The position numbers were made by a program, and so were the translations under genes. Of a DNA stretch of 64,000 nt, positions 1 to 7,706 are shown piece after piece. The notes under the pieces are model-generated. The model worked only from the letters and a program-made list of their open reading frames with translations. It was not told the origin of the DNA and ran no database searches. This DNA is from Gammaproteobacteria bacterium (GTDB taxonomy: Bacteria > Pseudomonadota > Gammaproteobacteria > Steroidobacterales > Woeseiaceae): positions 1 to 64,000 of the forward strand of contig JAUIDP010000009.1 in assembly GCA_030429005.1 (NCBI GenBank), in the 5' to 3' direction. Numbering within the stretch: position 1 is the stretch's first letter; the number at the start of each line of letters is the position of its first letter.

Positions 1-1203
1 CGCGGCGCCCCAGTGCTGGCGGCCGAATTTCTCGTAGTCGACCACGGCGACAGTCAGGTGTGCTTCGTCAGGGTTGGCATCCGGGCTGGATGCGATCGAG
101 TACGATCGCGGCAACAGCTTGCGCAACGCATCGACATATTCAGGCTGTTGCCAGTCGACGGGATAGTCGAGCGCGACATCTAGCAATTGCCGCGTTGCCA
201 GGAACTCGGCAAAGCGCGCTCGGTCGCCAATAATTTCCTGCAGGGCCGGGTGTTGCCGGGCAACAGCATCCAGTATCGGCCGGCTCAGTGCCGTAATTTC
301 CTTGTTGGCCAGGACCTCTGCCTCCAGTCCGGTTGCCTCGGCGACGGCCGCAACGACCTGCGGCGGATTCTGCGGCCAGACACCGAGCGAGTCGCCGGGC
401 AGATAGCTCAGCCCGGAACCCTCGATATCCAGTTCGATGTGCAGCACCTGCTTGCTCGAGCCGCGGCCGGTGATTGGCTGTTGCACTGCAACCTCGGCGG
501 CGAAAGGTCGTTGCCGGTCGAACGCCTGATTGCCCGGGACGGCGCTCAGCTGCGGCGTCGGTGCCGCTACTACCTGGCCGGAGTCAACCTGCGCCTTGTC
601 GACGACGTCTTCGACCCAGGCGTCGGCAAGCGGCTGGAAGTCGAGGTCGCAGTCCACACGCTCGGCAATCGCGGTGGCGCCGAGCGCTTCGAGCCGGGCG
701 TCGAACACGCGGCCCATCTCACAGAAATCCGCATAGCTGGAGTCGCCGAGTGCGAGGATGGAATACTGCAGGTGTTCCAGCGCTGGGGCTTTGTCACCCA
801 GCCAGTAGTCGAAAAATGCTTCGCTGCCTTCCGGCGCTTCGCCAATGCCATGAGTCGCAAGAACAAAAAGCGCGCGCCGGACTGATTTCAGCAGTTTCGG
901 CCGGGTGGCATTGAGGTCATGCAATTCCGCGGGGCAGCCTGCCGCCTTCGCCCGTTGTACGACCTGCTCGGCGACAGCGCGGCTGTTGCCGGTTTCCGTG
1001 GCGTAGAAAACGTGCCAGGTGTCCGTCGTCGGTGCTACGTTCGGCACGGCCGCGAGGGGCGCCGTGTTGCCGGCCAGCCCGGCGAGATAGCCGCTGCTCC
1101 AGATCAGCTGACTGCGATCGAACTTCTCAACGACTTGTCGCAGCGCCTGCAGATCGTCTGCACTGACTGTTGGTATCTGAATTTCCTGCGGTAGCGCCGC
1201 CAT
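1..1203 (-). CDS. cysJ: Sulfite reductase (NADPH) flavoprotein alpha subunit, 3' part outside window
   Basis: Translating the minus strand from the ATG at 1203 gives an open frame to the window edge, 401 residues of about 600 expected. The N-terminal half is a flavodoxin domain (WHVFYATETGNSRAVAEQ, then LALGDSSYADFC), which binds FMN. It is followed by the FAD-binding reductase domain with the RSYSIASSP flavin motif. The C-terminal NADPH-binding part lies beyond base 1. CysJ passes electrons from NADPH to the CysI hemoprotein, which reduces sulfite to sulfide. A GGAGA sequence lies a few bases upstream of the ATG. The gene is downstream of sat and the VIT gene on the same strand, completing a sulfate assimilation group. 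It is missing from the ORF track because it has no stop inside the window. Confidence 0.9.
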   Translation of the reverse strand, partial: MAALPQEIQIPTVSADDLQALRQVVEKFDRSQLIWSSGYLAGLAGNTAPLAAVPNVAPTTDTWHVFYATETGNSRAVAEQVVQRAKAAGCPAELHDLNATRPKLLKSVRRALFVLATHGIGEAPEGSEAFFDYWLGDKAPALEHLQYSILALGDSSYADFCEMGRVFDARLEALGATAIAERVDCDLDFQPLADAWVEDVVDKAQVDSGQVVAAPTPQLSAVPGNQAFDRQRPFAAEVAVQQPITGRGSSKQVLHIELDIEGSGLSYLPGDSLGVWPQNPPQVVAAVAEATGLEAEVLANKEITALSRPILDAVARQHPALQEIIGDRARFAEFLATRQLLDVALDYPVDWQQPEYVDALRKLLPRSYSIASSPDANPDEAHLTVAVVDYEKFGRQHWGAA

Positions 1204-1304
1204 GCGAATCTCCGAATTTCCGAGGAGACGACGCTACTTGCGATTCGGGCCGGGCGGAACGACCGACTTCTTATCGGCCGATAACTTGCGGTCATATTAG
1301 GCGG

Positions 1305-1994
1305 TCAGACGACGACACCGACCAGGTGACCAACCCCGGCGGTGACCAGCATGGCCAGCGCACCCCAGAACGTCACACGCATCGCACCGGCGATGAGCGG
1401 CGCTCCGCCCGCCCATGCGGCGAGACCGCCGAGCGAGGCCAGGAACAGCAAGGACGCGATGGCGACCAGCACGATGAGATGCTGGCCATACAGGGCCCAG
1501 GTAACCACGAGTGGCAAGGCGGCGCCGATCGTAAAGGTCAGGCCGGAATAAACGGCCGCCTGCACCGGGCGCGGCTTGGCGGTCGGCGTTATGCCAATGT
1601 CGTCGCGCGCATGTGCGCCCAGCGCATCGTGCTGCATCAGCTGCTTCGCAACCTTGCGGGCGAGATCCGGGTCCAGTCCGCGCTGCTCGTAAATATCGGC
1701 GAGTTCCTGTTTCTCGAGCTCGAAATTCTGCTCGAGCGAACGTTTCTCGATTTCGAGATCGGCTTTCTCCGTTTCGGATTGCGACTTCACCGAAACGTAT
1801 TCGCCGGCCGCCATCGACATGGCCCCGGCGACGAGGCCCGCGACACCCGCGACCAGGATACTCTGCTGTGATGCGCCCGCGGCGGCGACACCGATGATCA
1901 GGCTCGCCGTTGATACGATACCGTCATTCGCGCCCAGGACGGCTGCCCGCAGCCAGCCGGCCCGGTGTGCGCGATGCGGTTCAGGATGCGGCAT
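1305..1994 (-). CDS. VIT1/CCC1 family membrane protein
   Basis: A 229-residue protein with the VIT family signature near its N terminus (WLRAAVLGANDGIVSTASLIIG), a second membrane segment (AGLVAGAMSMAAGEYVSVKSQ), a charged central helix rich in Glu and Lys, and three hydrophobic segments at the C terminus. This matches the five-helix layout of vacuolar iron/manganese transporter relatives, which move Fe(II) or Mn(II) across membranes. The bacterial substrate cannot be read from sequence. The gene sits between sat and cysJ on the same strand, an unexpected position for a metal transporter. It may help iron supply for the siroheme/4Fe-4S sulfite reductase, but that is a guess. Confidence 0.85.
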   Translation of the reverse strand: MPHPEPHRAHRAGWLRAAVLGANDGIVSTASLIIGVAAAGASQQSILVAGVAGLVAGAMSMAAGEYVSVKSQSETEKADLEIEKRSLEQNFELEKQELADIYEQRGLDPDLARKVAKQLMQHDALGAHARDDIGITPTAKPRPVQAAVYSGLTFTIGAALPLVVTWALYGQHLIVLVAIASLLFLASLGGLAAWAGGAPLIAGAMRVTFWGALAMLVTAGVGHLVGVVV

Positions 1995-2021
1995 TGCGAG
2001 ATCCTGGCAAGCGGGACCTTG

Positions 2022-3206
2022 CTACGCTTCTGCCTGGTAGTGGTCCATCAGGATCTGTGCAACTTCCGGCCGCGAAAACTCCGGCGGTGGTGCTATACCG
2101 GCGCCCAGCATTTCCCGCACCTTGGTGCCTGACAGGAACACGTAGTCTTCCGGCTGGTGATCCGGCGCTTCCCGCATCATGACGACCTTGTCGAGCTTTT
2201 TCGACCAGGCCGTGTGATCGGCTCGGAATATTTCAATATCCATCGCACCGTCGGGAATGTCGTCAAAGATCGCCTGCGCATCGAACGGCCCGTAGTAGTC
2301 GCCGACGCCCGCATGGTCGCGACCGACGATCAGGTGGGTTGCGCCCATGTTCTGCCGGAATACGGCATGCAGTACTGCTTCGCGCGGTCCGGCGTACAGC
2401 ATATCGAAGCCGTATCCCGAGACCATGACGGAATTGGCAGGGAAGTACAGCTCGACCATCTTGCGGATGCAGGCGTCGCGCACATCCGCCGGGATGTCAC
2501 CGGCCTTCAGTTTGCCCAGCAGCATATGAATCACGCAGCCATCCGCGTTCAGCCGTTCCATCGCCATCCGGCACAGTTCTTCGTGTGCGAGATGCATGGG
2601 ATTGCGGGTCTGGAATGCAACGACTGTTTCCCAACCGCGCGCCGCGATGTCTTCGCGGATTTCGACTGCAGTCATGAACGTGCCGTCGAACTCCTCGGCA
2701 AAGTAACTCAGGTTCAGCACCTGGATGGCGCCCGAAACGACCTTGTTGCCCTGCGCCTGGAATACCGCAACACCCGGGTGGGCTGCGTCGAGCGTCCCGT
2801 AGACCTTCTCGGTGATCAGGTCTTTCTGTTCGGCCGACATCTCCTCGATCGCTTCGACATCCATGATCGCGATAACCGGGTGGCCGTCAACGTTCGGGTC
2901 GCGCAGCGCGATGCGCCCGGCACCTTCGATCGCGGTCGTGTCGTCGGCCAGGTTCAGGACCGGCACCGGCCAGAACAAGCCATCGACGGTGTGCATTTTC
3001 TCGGCGACGCTGAGCGCGTCCGCGAGATTCATGTAGCCGGTCAGCGGCGTGAAGTAGCCGCCGCCGAGCATCACCGCATTGGCGGCCGCGGCTGACGTCA
3101 GCAGCATCGAAGGCAGGGATGCCGCCTCGGCCTGCAGTTTCTCGAGTTGGTCCTGGTCGGTGACCAGTAACGGGTTCAGGGCATCCGCCCCATGTGGCTT
3201 AATCAC
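2022..3206 (-). CDS. sat: Sulfate adenylyltransferase (ATP sulfurylase)
   Basis: A 394-residue protein of the homo-oligomeric Sat family, not the CysDN heterodimer. The active-site segment FQTRNPMHLAHEELCR holds the QxRNPxHxxH nucleotide-binding motif, and GRDHAGVGDYYGP is the second conserved block. The N-terminal PUA-like region contains GGGYFTPLTGYM. The enzyme makes adenosine 5'-phosphosulfate from ATP and sulfate in the cytoplasm. It starts 10 bases after the cysC stop, so the two are probably cotranscribed and their reactions are consecutive. No APS-reductase domain is attached. Confidence 0.95.
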   Translation of the reverse strand: MIKPHGADALNPLLVTDQDQLEKLQAEAASLPSMLLTSAAAANAVMLGGGYFTPLTGYMNLADALSVAEKMHTVDGLFWPVPVLNLADDTTAIEGAGRIALRDPNVDGHPVIAIMDVEAIEEMSAEQKDLITEKVYGTLDAAHPGVAVFQAQGNKVVSGAIQVLNLSYFAEEFDGTFMTAVEIREDIAARGWETVVAFQTRNPMHLAHEELCRMAMERLNADGCVIHMLLGKLKAGDIPADVRDACIRKMVELYFPANSVMVSGYGFDMLYAGPREAVLHAVFRQNMGATHLIVGRDHAGVGDYYGPFDAQAIFDDIPDGAMDIEIFRADHTAWSKKLDKVVMMREAPDHQPEDYVFLSGTKVREMLGAGIAPPPEFSRPEVAQILMDHYQAEA

Positions 3207-3216
3207 GTCTTGTCTC

Positions 3217-3888
3217 CTACGCTATTTCGGCGTTGATGGTCTGCTCGCCGTCTTCAGCGCGCGATCGATGGTTTTGTACGACATACCCTTTCTCAATCAG
3301 GTAGTCGAGAATGATCTGCACCTCGTCTTCGAGTGACATCTGGTCAGTGTGCAGGTGGATCTCCGGCTGGTCGGGCGCCTCATACGGATCGTCGATACCC
3401 GTGAAGTTCTTGATCTCGCCGGCACGTGCTTTCTTGTACAGTCCCTTGGGATCACGGCGCTCCGCTTCAGCCAGTGAGCAGTCGACGTGTACTTCGATAA
3501 AGCCGAGACTGGTTGCATCGTGTAACGCACGCACTTCATCCCGGTCTGCCTTGTACGGGCTGATAAAGCTCGACAGCGAAATGACACCGGCGTCACCGAA
3601 CAGCTTGGCAACCTCGCCGATGCGGCGAATGTTTTCCTTGCGGTCTTCTTCGGAGAATCCGAGATTCTTGTTAATGCCGAGGCGAACATTGTCGCCGTCC
3701 AGCCGGTACGAGAGTTTGCCCAGCTTGAACAGCGCCTGCTCGAGGGCGACGGCGATCGTGCTTTTGCCGCTGCCGGACAGTCCGGTAAACCAGATGGTGG
3801 CACCGCGTTGACGCAGAATCCTTTGCCGGTCTTCGCGGGAAATTTCACCCTCGTGCCAGGTTACATTGGTTGCTTTTTGAGTAGTCAC
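3217..3888 (-). CDS. cysC: Adenylylsulfate kinase
   Basis: A 223-residue APS kinase. The P-loop [16 protein letters not shown] is near residue 35. The conserved segments [21 protein letters not shown] and [17 protein letters not shown] follow, and the later [22 protein letters not shown] block is typical of the lid and substrate pocket. It phosphorylates APS to PAPS at the 3'-hydroxyl. Directly upstream of sat and downstream of a TetR gene. The N-terminal 25 residues ([18 protein letters not shown]) match the usual CysC lead-in, supporting the ATG at 3888. Confidence 0.95.
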   Translation of the reverse strand: MTTQKATNVTWHEGEISREDRQRILRQRGATIWFTGLSGSGKSTIAVALEQALFKLGKLSYRLDGDNVRLGINKNLGFSEEDRKENIRRIGEVAKLFGDAGVISLSSFISPYKADRDEVRALHDATSLGFIEVHVDCSLAEAERRDPKGLYKKARAGEIKNFTGIDDPYEAPDQPEIHLHTDQMSLEDEVQIILDYLIEKGYVVQNHRSRAEDGEQTINAEIA

Positions 3889-3915
3889 AATTCCTCTTCC
3901 TTCAGGTTTGTATTG

Positions 3916-4539
3916 CTAGTTATTTTCGGTTTGTTTGAAGCCGTTGATCAGCAGGTCGACACAATTCTCGATCAGCTGAAAAAGATCCATATCGGGGTGA
4001 CGGTCGATAAATTCGCCCCAGGCATTGCACATGCCGATTACCGCGTGTGCCGCAAACTGGCAATCGATCGAGCTGCGAACTTCACCCTTTTCGATACCTT
4101 CGGCAAAAATCTGCTCCAGTTGCTGCCGGTAACCCGTGCCAAGTTCTTTTAGCCGGGTGCGTTTCGACTCCGGCAGGTACAGGCGCTCGGCGTTGTAAAC
4201 GCGCAGTGCCTCGTTCTTTTCGCGGTACTTCGTGATGTGCGAGGTAATCGTCGCAACCAGTTTCTCGCGGAATGTCTGGTCGCTCGACGAGATGCTGTTC
4301 ATGCGCTCGACGTAGTCCTGCATGCCATACAGGCAAACTTCGGTCAGGGCGTCTTCTTTCGACTTGAAGTAGTAGTACAGGCTGCCCTGCTTGATGCCCA
4401 TGTACTCCGCGATGTCGCGTGTACTGGAGCCGTGATAGCCCTTTTCCGCAAACACGGCCGCCGCGGAACGAATTGCTTCGCGCCGTTGCTGTTCGTATTT
4501 TTCGGTGTGCGTGCCGCTCACAGGGGCGCTCCTCGTCAT
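3916..4539 (-). CDS. TetR/AcrR family transcriptional regulator
   Basis: About 207 residues from the ATG at 4539; the ORF track extends to a TTG at 4551 that I consider less likely. The N-terminal helix-turn-helix is typical: RREAIRSAAAVFAEKG followed by STRDIAEYMGIKQGSLYYYF. The C-terminal ligand domain has no recognisable specificity signature. It lies between the acyl-CoA dehydrogenase/kinase pair upstream and cysC downstream, all on the minus strand. It might therefore control either the fatty-acid-like genes or the sulfate genes. A near-perfect palindrome lies 13 bases upstream of the start and is a natural autoregulatory operator candidate. Confidence 0.85.
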   Translation of the reverse strand: MTRSAPVSGTHTEKYEQQRREAIRSAAAVFAEKGYHGSSTRDIAEYMGIKQGSLYYYFKSKEDALTEVCLYGMQDYVERMNSISSSDQTFREKLVATITSHITKYREKNEALRVYNAERLYLPESKRTRLKELGTGYRQQLEQIFAEGIEKGEVRSSIDCQFAAHAVIGMCNAWGEFIDRHPDMDLFQLIENCVDLLINGFKQTENN

Positions 4540-4551
4540 CGAGGTGCGCAA

Positions 4552-4567
4552 TCTATAGAACTATAGA
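4552..4567. promoter_or_regulatory. Palindromic operator candidate upstream of TetR gene
   Basis: TCTATAGAACTATAGA is an inverted repeat with perfect 7-base arms around an AA spacer. It sits in the AT-rich 111-base gap between the TetR start and the stop of the upstream kinase gene. The size and position match the operators of TetR-family repressors. The rest of the gap (about 4568-4650) is A/T-rich with no other clear signal. Confidence 0.5.
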
Positions 4568-4650
4568 AAACTAGTCAAGAAAAAAATAAGCAATTGATTT
4601 TAAGTTAAAAATACTTAAAAACAATCAATACTGTAATAGAAATCGACAGT

Positions 4651-5712
4651 TTAGGCGCCCTGTTCAGACATAATGCGGACGCCGCTGGCGGCGAACAGCG
4701 CATAGCTGCGGCCGCGCTCCACGGCACCGGGATCCGATGCATTGCCGTCGAGGCCGCGGCGCAGCACACCGGCCAGAATGGCGGCGAGTCGGAACAGCGA
4801 GAAGGCAATGTAATAGTGGATATCCTCAACCGGCGCCCCGTTGGCGCGATAGGCGGTGAGCAACTGCTGTTCGCCGGGAATGCCGAGCGCTGCGAGGTCC
4901 TGGCCGCGCAGGCTGAACCCGGCGACGCGCGCATCGAGGTGAAACGGCAGCAGGAAATAGCCGAGGTCGGCCAACGGATGGCCGATCGTCGATAATTCCC
5001 AATCGAGTACCGCGGCTACAGACATGTCAGCCTGGCTGAAAATCAGGTTGCCGGGCCGATAGTCGCCGTGCACGATCGCCGCATGCTGGTCGCCCGGGTT
5101 ATTGGCAAGCAGCCAGGCTGTGAGCTGATCCATTGCCGGGCATTCTTCGGTTTTCGATAGCTCGTACTGGCGTGACCAGCGTGACAATTGCCGGGCGACG
5201 TAGTCTTCCGGCTTGCCAAACGTATCCAGCCCGACGGCCCGGTAGTCGACGGCGTGCAGCTTGCTGAGAATCGCGGCTGCCGACAGGTATGCCGTTGATC
5301 GCTCTGCCGGGCTGCAGTCCGGCAGCGTGATGTCGGCATAAACGCGACCGCCGACGTAGCGCATGACGTAGAACATCTGGCCAATGACCGATGTATCGTC
5401 GCACAGTATTAAAGTCTTCGGCACAGGCACGCCGCTGCCCGCCAGCGCCAGCATGACCTGGTACTCACGATCGACCGCATGCGCAGACGGCAACAGTTTG
5501 CCCGGCGGTTGCTTGCGCAGCACGTAGCGATCGTCGCCGATTTCCAGCAGGTAGGTCGGGTTCGACTGCCCGCCGCGGAACTGCTGAATCGAAAAGCGGG
5601 TACCGGCATCCTCCAGTTCCGGTATGTGGCTGGCCAGGTAGGCCTTCAGCGCAGCTTCGTCGAGCCGGTGCGCCGGCAGCGGCTGGCCGAGGTCACGATC
5701 ATCGCCGGCCAT
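4651..5712 (-). CDS. Phosphotransferase family protein (ACAD10/11 N-domain-like kinase)
   Basis: The ORF track shows 411 residues, but the first 58 overlap the upstream gene. Starting at the ATG at 5712 gives 353 residues (MAGDDRDLGQPLPAHR...) and leaves a 5-base gap after the acyl-CoA dehydrogenase stop. The fold is that of aminoglycoside/choline kinases: IQQFRGGQSNPTYLLEIG with a following VLRKQPPG nucleotide region, the catalytic loop AIVHGDYRPGNLIF and the metal-binding VLDWELSTIGHPLADLGY. In animals this domain is fused to acyl-CoA dehydrogenase in ACAD10/ACAD11, where it phosphorylates 4-hydroxyacyl-CoAs; here the two parts are separate adjacent genes. The same role is likely but not shown. 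Confidence 0.85.
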   Translation of the reverse strand: MAGDDRDLGQPLPAHRLDEAALKAYLASHIPELEDAGTRFSIQQFRGGQSNPTYLLEIGDDRYVLRKQPPGKLLPSAHAVDREYQVMLALAGSGVPVPKTLILCDDTSVIGQMFYVMRYVGGRVYADITLPDCSPAERSTAYLSAAAILSKLHAVDYRAVGLDTFGKPEDYVARQLSRWSRQYELSKTEECPAMDQLTAWLLANNPGDQHAAIVHGDYRPGNLIFSQADMSVAAVLDWELSTIGHPLADLGYFLLPFHLDARVAGFSLRGQDLAALGIPGEQQLLTAYRANGAPVEDIHYYIAFSLFRLAAILAGVLRRGLDGNASDPGAVERGRSYALFAASGVRIMSEQGA

Positions 5713-5717
5713 GGACA

Positions 5718-6926
5718 CTAGCGGTATCGCTTCAGTTCGAGGCGGGCGACCTGGTCGCGATGGACTTCGTCGGGGCCGTCCGCCAGCCGCAGCGTTCGCG
5801 CCTGCGCATACGCGTAAGCCAGGCCGAAGTCGTCGGCAACGCCGCCGCCGCCATGGGCCTGTATGGCCCAGTCGATCACTCGGCATGCCATGTTCGGCGC
5901 GGCGACCTTGATCATGCCGATTTCCTTTCTTGCCTCGCGATTGCCGACCCTGTCCATCTTGTCAGCCGCAGCGAGCACCAGCAGCCGGGCCTGGTCAATG
6001 AGTATCCTCGATTCGGCGATGCGTTCGCGGGTCACGCCCTGGTCGGCCAGGGGTTTGCCGAAAGGCTGGCGCTGCAGGGCGCGCCGGCACATCTTTTCCA
6101 GTGCGACTTCCGCGAGTCCAATCAGACGCATGCAGTGGTGAATCCTTCCCGGGCCCAGGCGACCCTGTGCGATTTCGAAACCGCGGCCCTCACCCAGCAG
6201 TATGTTGTCGGCCGGGACGCGCACGTTGTCAAACACGATCTCGCCGTGTCCGTGCGGGGCGTCGTCGTAGCCGAATACCGGCAATGAGCGCTTGATCGTG
6301 ATGCCCGGTGTACTGCGCGGCACCAGGATCATCGACTGCTGGCGATACGGGTCGGCGCCGTCCGGGTCCGTCTTGCCCATGAAGATGAACAGCTCGCAGC
6401 GCGGATCGCCGCTGCCCGATGACCACCACTTGTGGCCGTTGATGACGTAGTCATCGCCGTCCCGGACGATCGTCGAGCCGATGTTGCGTGCATCCGACGA
6501 CGCGACGCCGGGCTCTGTCATCGCGAAGCAGGAGCGTATTGCGCCGTCCAGCAGCGGGACGAGCCAGCGCTTTTTCTGCGCTTCGCTGCCGTAACGCTCG
6601 AGGGTCTCCATGTTGCCGGTGTCCGGAGCCGAGCAGTTGAAGACTTCGGCGGACCACGTGACCCGGCCCATGATTTCGCACAGCGGTGCGTACTCGAGGT
6701 TGGTCAGTCCTGCCCCCAGTGTCGAGTCGGGCAGGAACAGGTTCCACAGTCCGGCTTCGCGCGCGAGCGGTTTCAGCGTTTCGATGATCGGCACTGGTTG
6801 CCAGTTATCCCCCATTTGCCCGACCTGCCCACGATAGGTCGACTCGTTCGGGTAGACGTGCTCTGCCATGAACGCGGCAAGGCGCGCCGCCAGCTCGGCG
6901 GTTTTCGGGTTGGGCTCAAAGTTCAT
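5718..6926 (-). CDS. Acyl-CoA dehydrogenase (ACAD11-like)
   Basis: A 402-residue flavoprotein. It has the FAD and substrate signature [16 protein letters not shown] near residue 135, the [24 protein letters not shown] block, and the C-terminal [21 protein letters not shown] and [13 protein letters not shown] segments. Length and motifs fit the ACAD10/11 subfamily, whose members act on long or hydroxylated acyl-CoAs. It is followed 5 bases later by the kinase-like gene, so the pair probably works together on 4-hydroxyacyl-CoA. It lies downstream of paaZ and the amidotransferase gene on the same strand. Confidence 0.92.
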   Translation of the reverse strand: MNFEPNPKTAELAARLAAFMAEHVYPNESTYRGQVGQMGDNWQPVPIIETLKPLAREAGLWNLFLPDSTLGAGLTNLEYAPLCEIMGRVTWSAEVFNCSAPDTGNMETLERYGSEAQKKRWLVPLLDGAIRSCFAMTEPGVASSDARNIGSTIVRDGDDYVINGHKWWSSGSGDPRCELFIFMGKTDPDGADPYRQQSMILVPRSTPGITIKRSLPVFGYDDAPHGHGEIVFDNVRVPADNILLGEGRGFEIAQGRLGPGRIHHCMRLIGLAEVALEKMCRRALQRQPFGKPLADQGVTRERIAESRILIDQARLLVLAAADKMDRVGNREARKEIGMIKVAAPNMACRVIDWAIQAHGGGGVADDFGLAYAYAQARTLRLADGPDEVHRDQVARLELKRYR

Positions 6927-6944
6927 GCAGGCTCCTTCCCCGGC

Positions 6945-7691
6945 CTAGCGGGACGGCAGGTGTCGTTTGCGCGGCTGCACCGGAAAGCGTTCGATCCAGC
7001 TGCCGAAAGTCGTGTCACTGAGTGTCATCAATGGTCGGATCGATGTCGGGATTCTATCCCGGATATCCCCGGCATCGAGCTTACCGTCGGCAAAGACGTC
7101 CTGGTGTTGCGGCACTGATAACCAGCGCTCGATCAGGGCCGCGTCGGCCTCGAGGTGAAACTGGAAACCGTAAGCATGCTCGCCGTAACGAAACGCCTGC
7201 ACCGGGCAGCGATCCGAGGCGGCCAGGTGTACCGCGCTGCCCGGCAGTTCGATCACATCGTCGTGCCACTGGAAGACTTCGCTGGCTTGGCCGAAGCCGG
7301 CGAGTACCGGGTCCTTGCGTCCGGCGTCGGTTACCCGGACATCGTGCCAGCCGATCTCGCGGCCGGCTCCCCTGGCGACACTGCCACCCAACACCTTGGC
7401 CAGCAGCTGGGCGCCCAGGCAGATGCCCAGCACGGAGATGTCGCGTTGCAGTGCCTCGCCAATCAGATCGAGTTCCGTTTCGAGGTGCGGAAATTCCCTG
7501 ACCTGGTCCGCGTTCATCGGCCCGCCGAGGACGATCAGGCCGGCGTAGCCGTCCAGCGACGGGCGCTCGCCCGGATTGCGGCCAAAATTGACGTAGCGTA
7601 TGCGAAAGCCGGCGCGTTTGAGCAGCGGATCGAGCGTGCCAAGGGGCTCATAGGGAACATGCTGGAAGACCAGTATCTTGGGTCGTGCCAT
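6945..7691 (-). CDS. Class I glutamine amidotransferase-like protein
   Basis: A 248-residue protein with the GATase1 nucleophile elbow SVLGICLGAQLLAKVLGG and a later catalytic His/Glu region (AYGFQFHLEAD). The N-terminal part (ILVFQHVPYEPLGTLDPLLKRAG) is typical of stand-alone GMP-synthase-like amidotransferases that act in catabolism of amino compounds or as gamma-glutamyl hydrolases. The partner or substrate is unknown. It lies 15 bases downstream of paaZ and 18 upstream of the acyl-CoA dehydrogenase, so it probably belongs to the same transcript. Confidence 0.8.
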   Translation of the reverse strand: MARPKILVFQHVPYEPLGTLDPLLKRAGFRIRYVNFGRNPGERPSLDGYAGLIVLGGPMNADQVREFPHLETELDLIGEALQRDISVLGICLGAQLLAKVLGGSVARGAGREIGWHDVRVTDAGRKDPVLAGFGQASEVFQWHDDVIELPGSAVHLAASDRCPVQAFRYGEHAYGFQFHLEADAALIERWLSVPQHQDVFADGKLDAGDIRDRIPTSIRPLMTLSDTTFGSWIERFPVQPRKRHLPSR

Positions 7692-7706
7692 AGTGTCGAC
7701 GTTGTC

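Noticed and set aside
2157-3095. 312-codon plus-strand ORF over sat
   Set aside because: Antisense shadow of sat.
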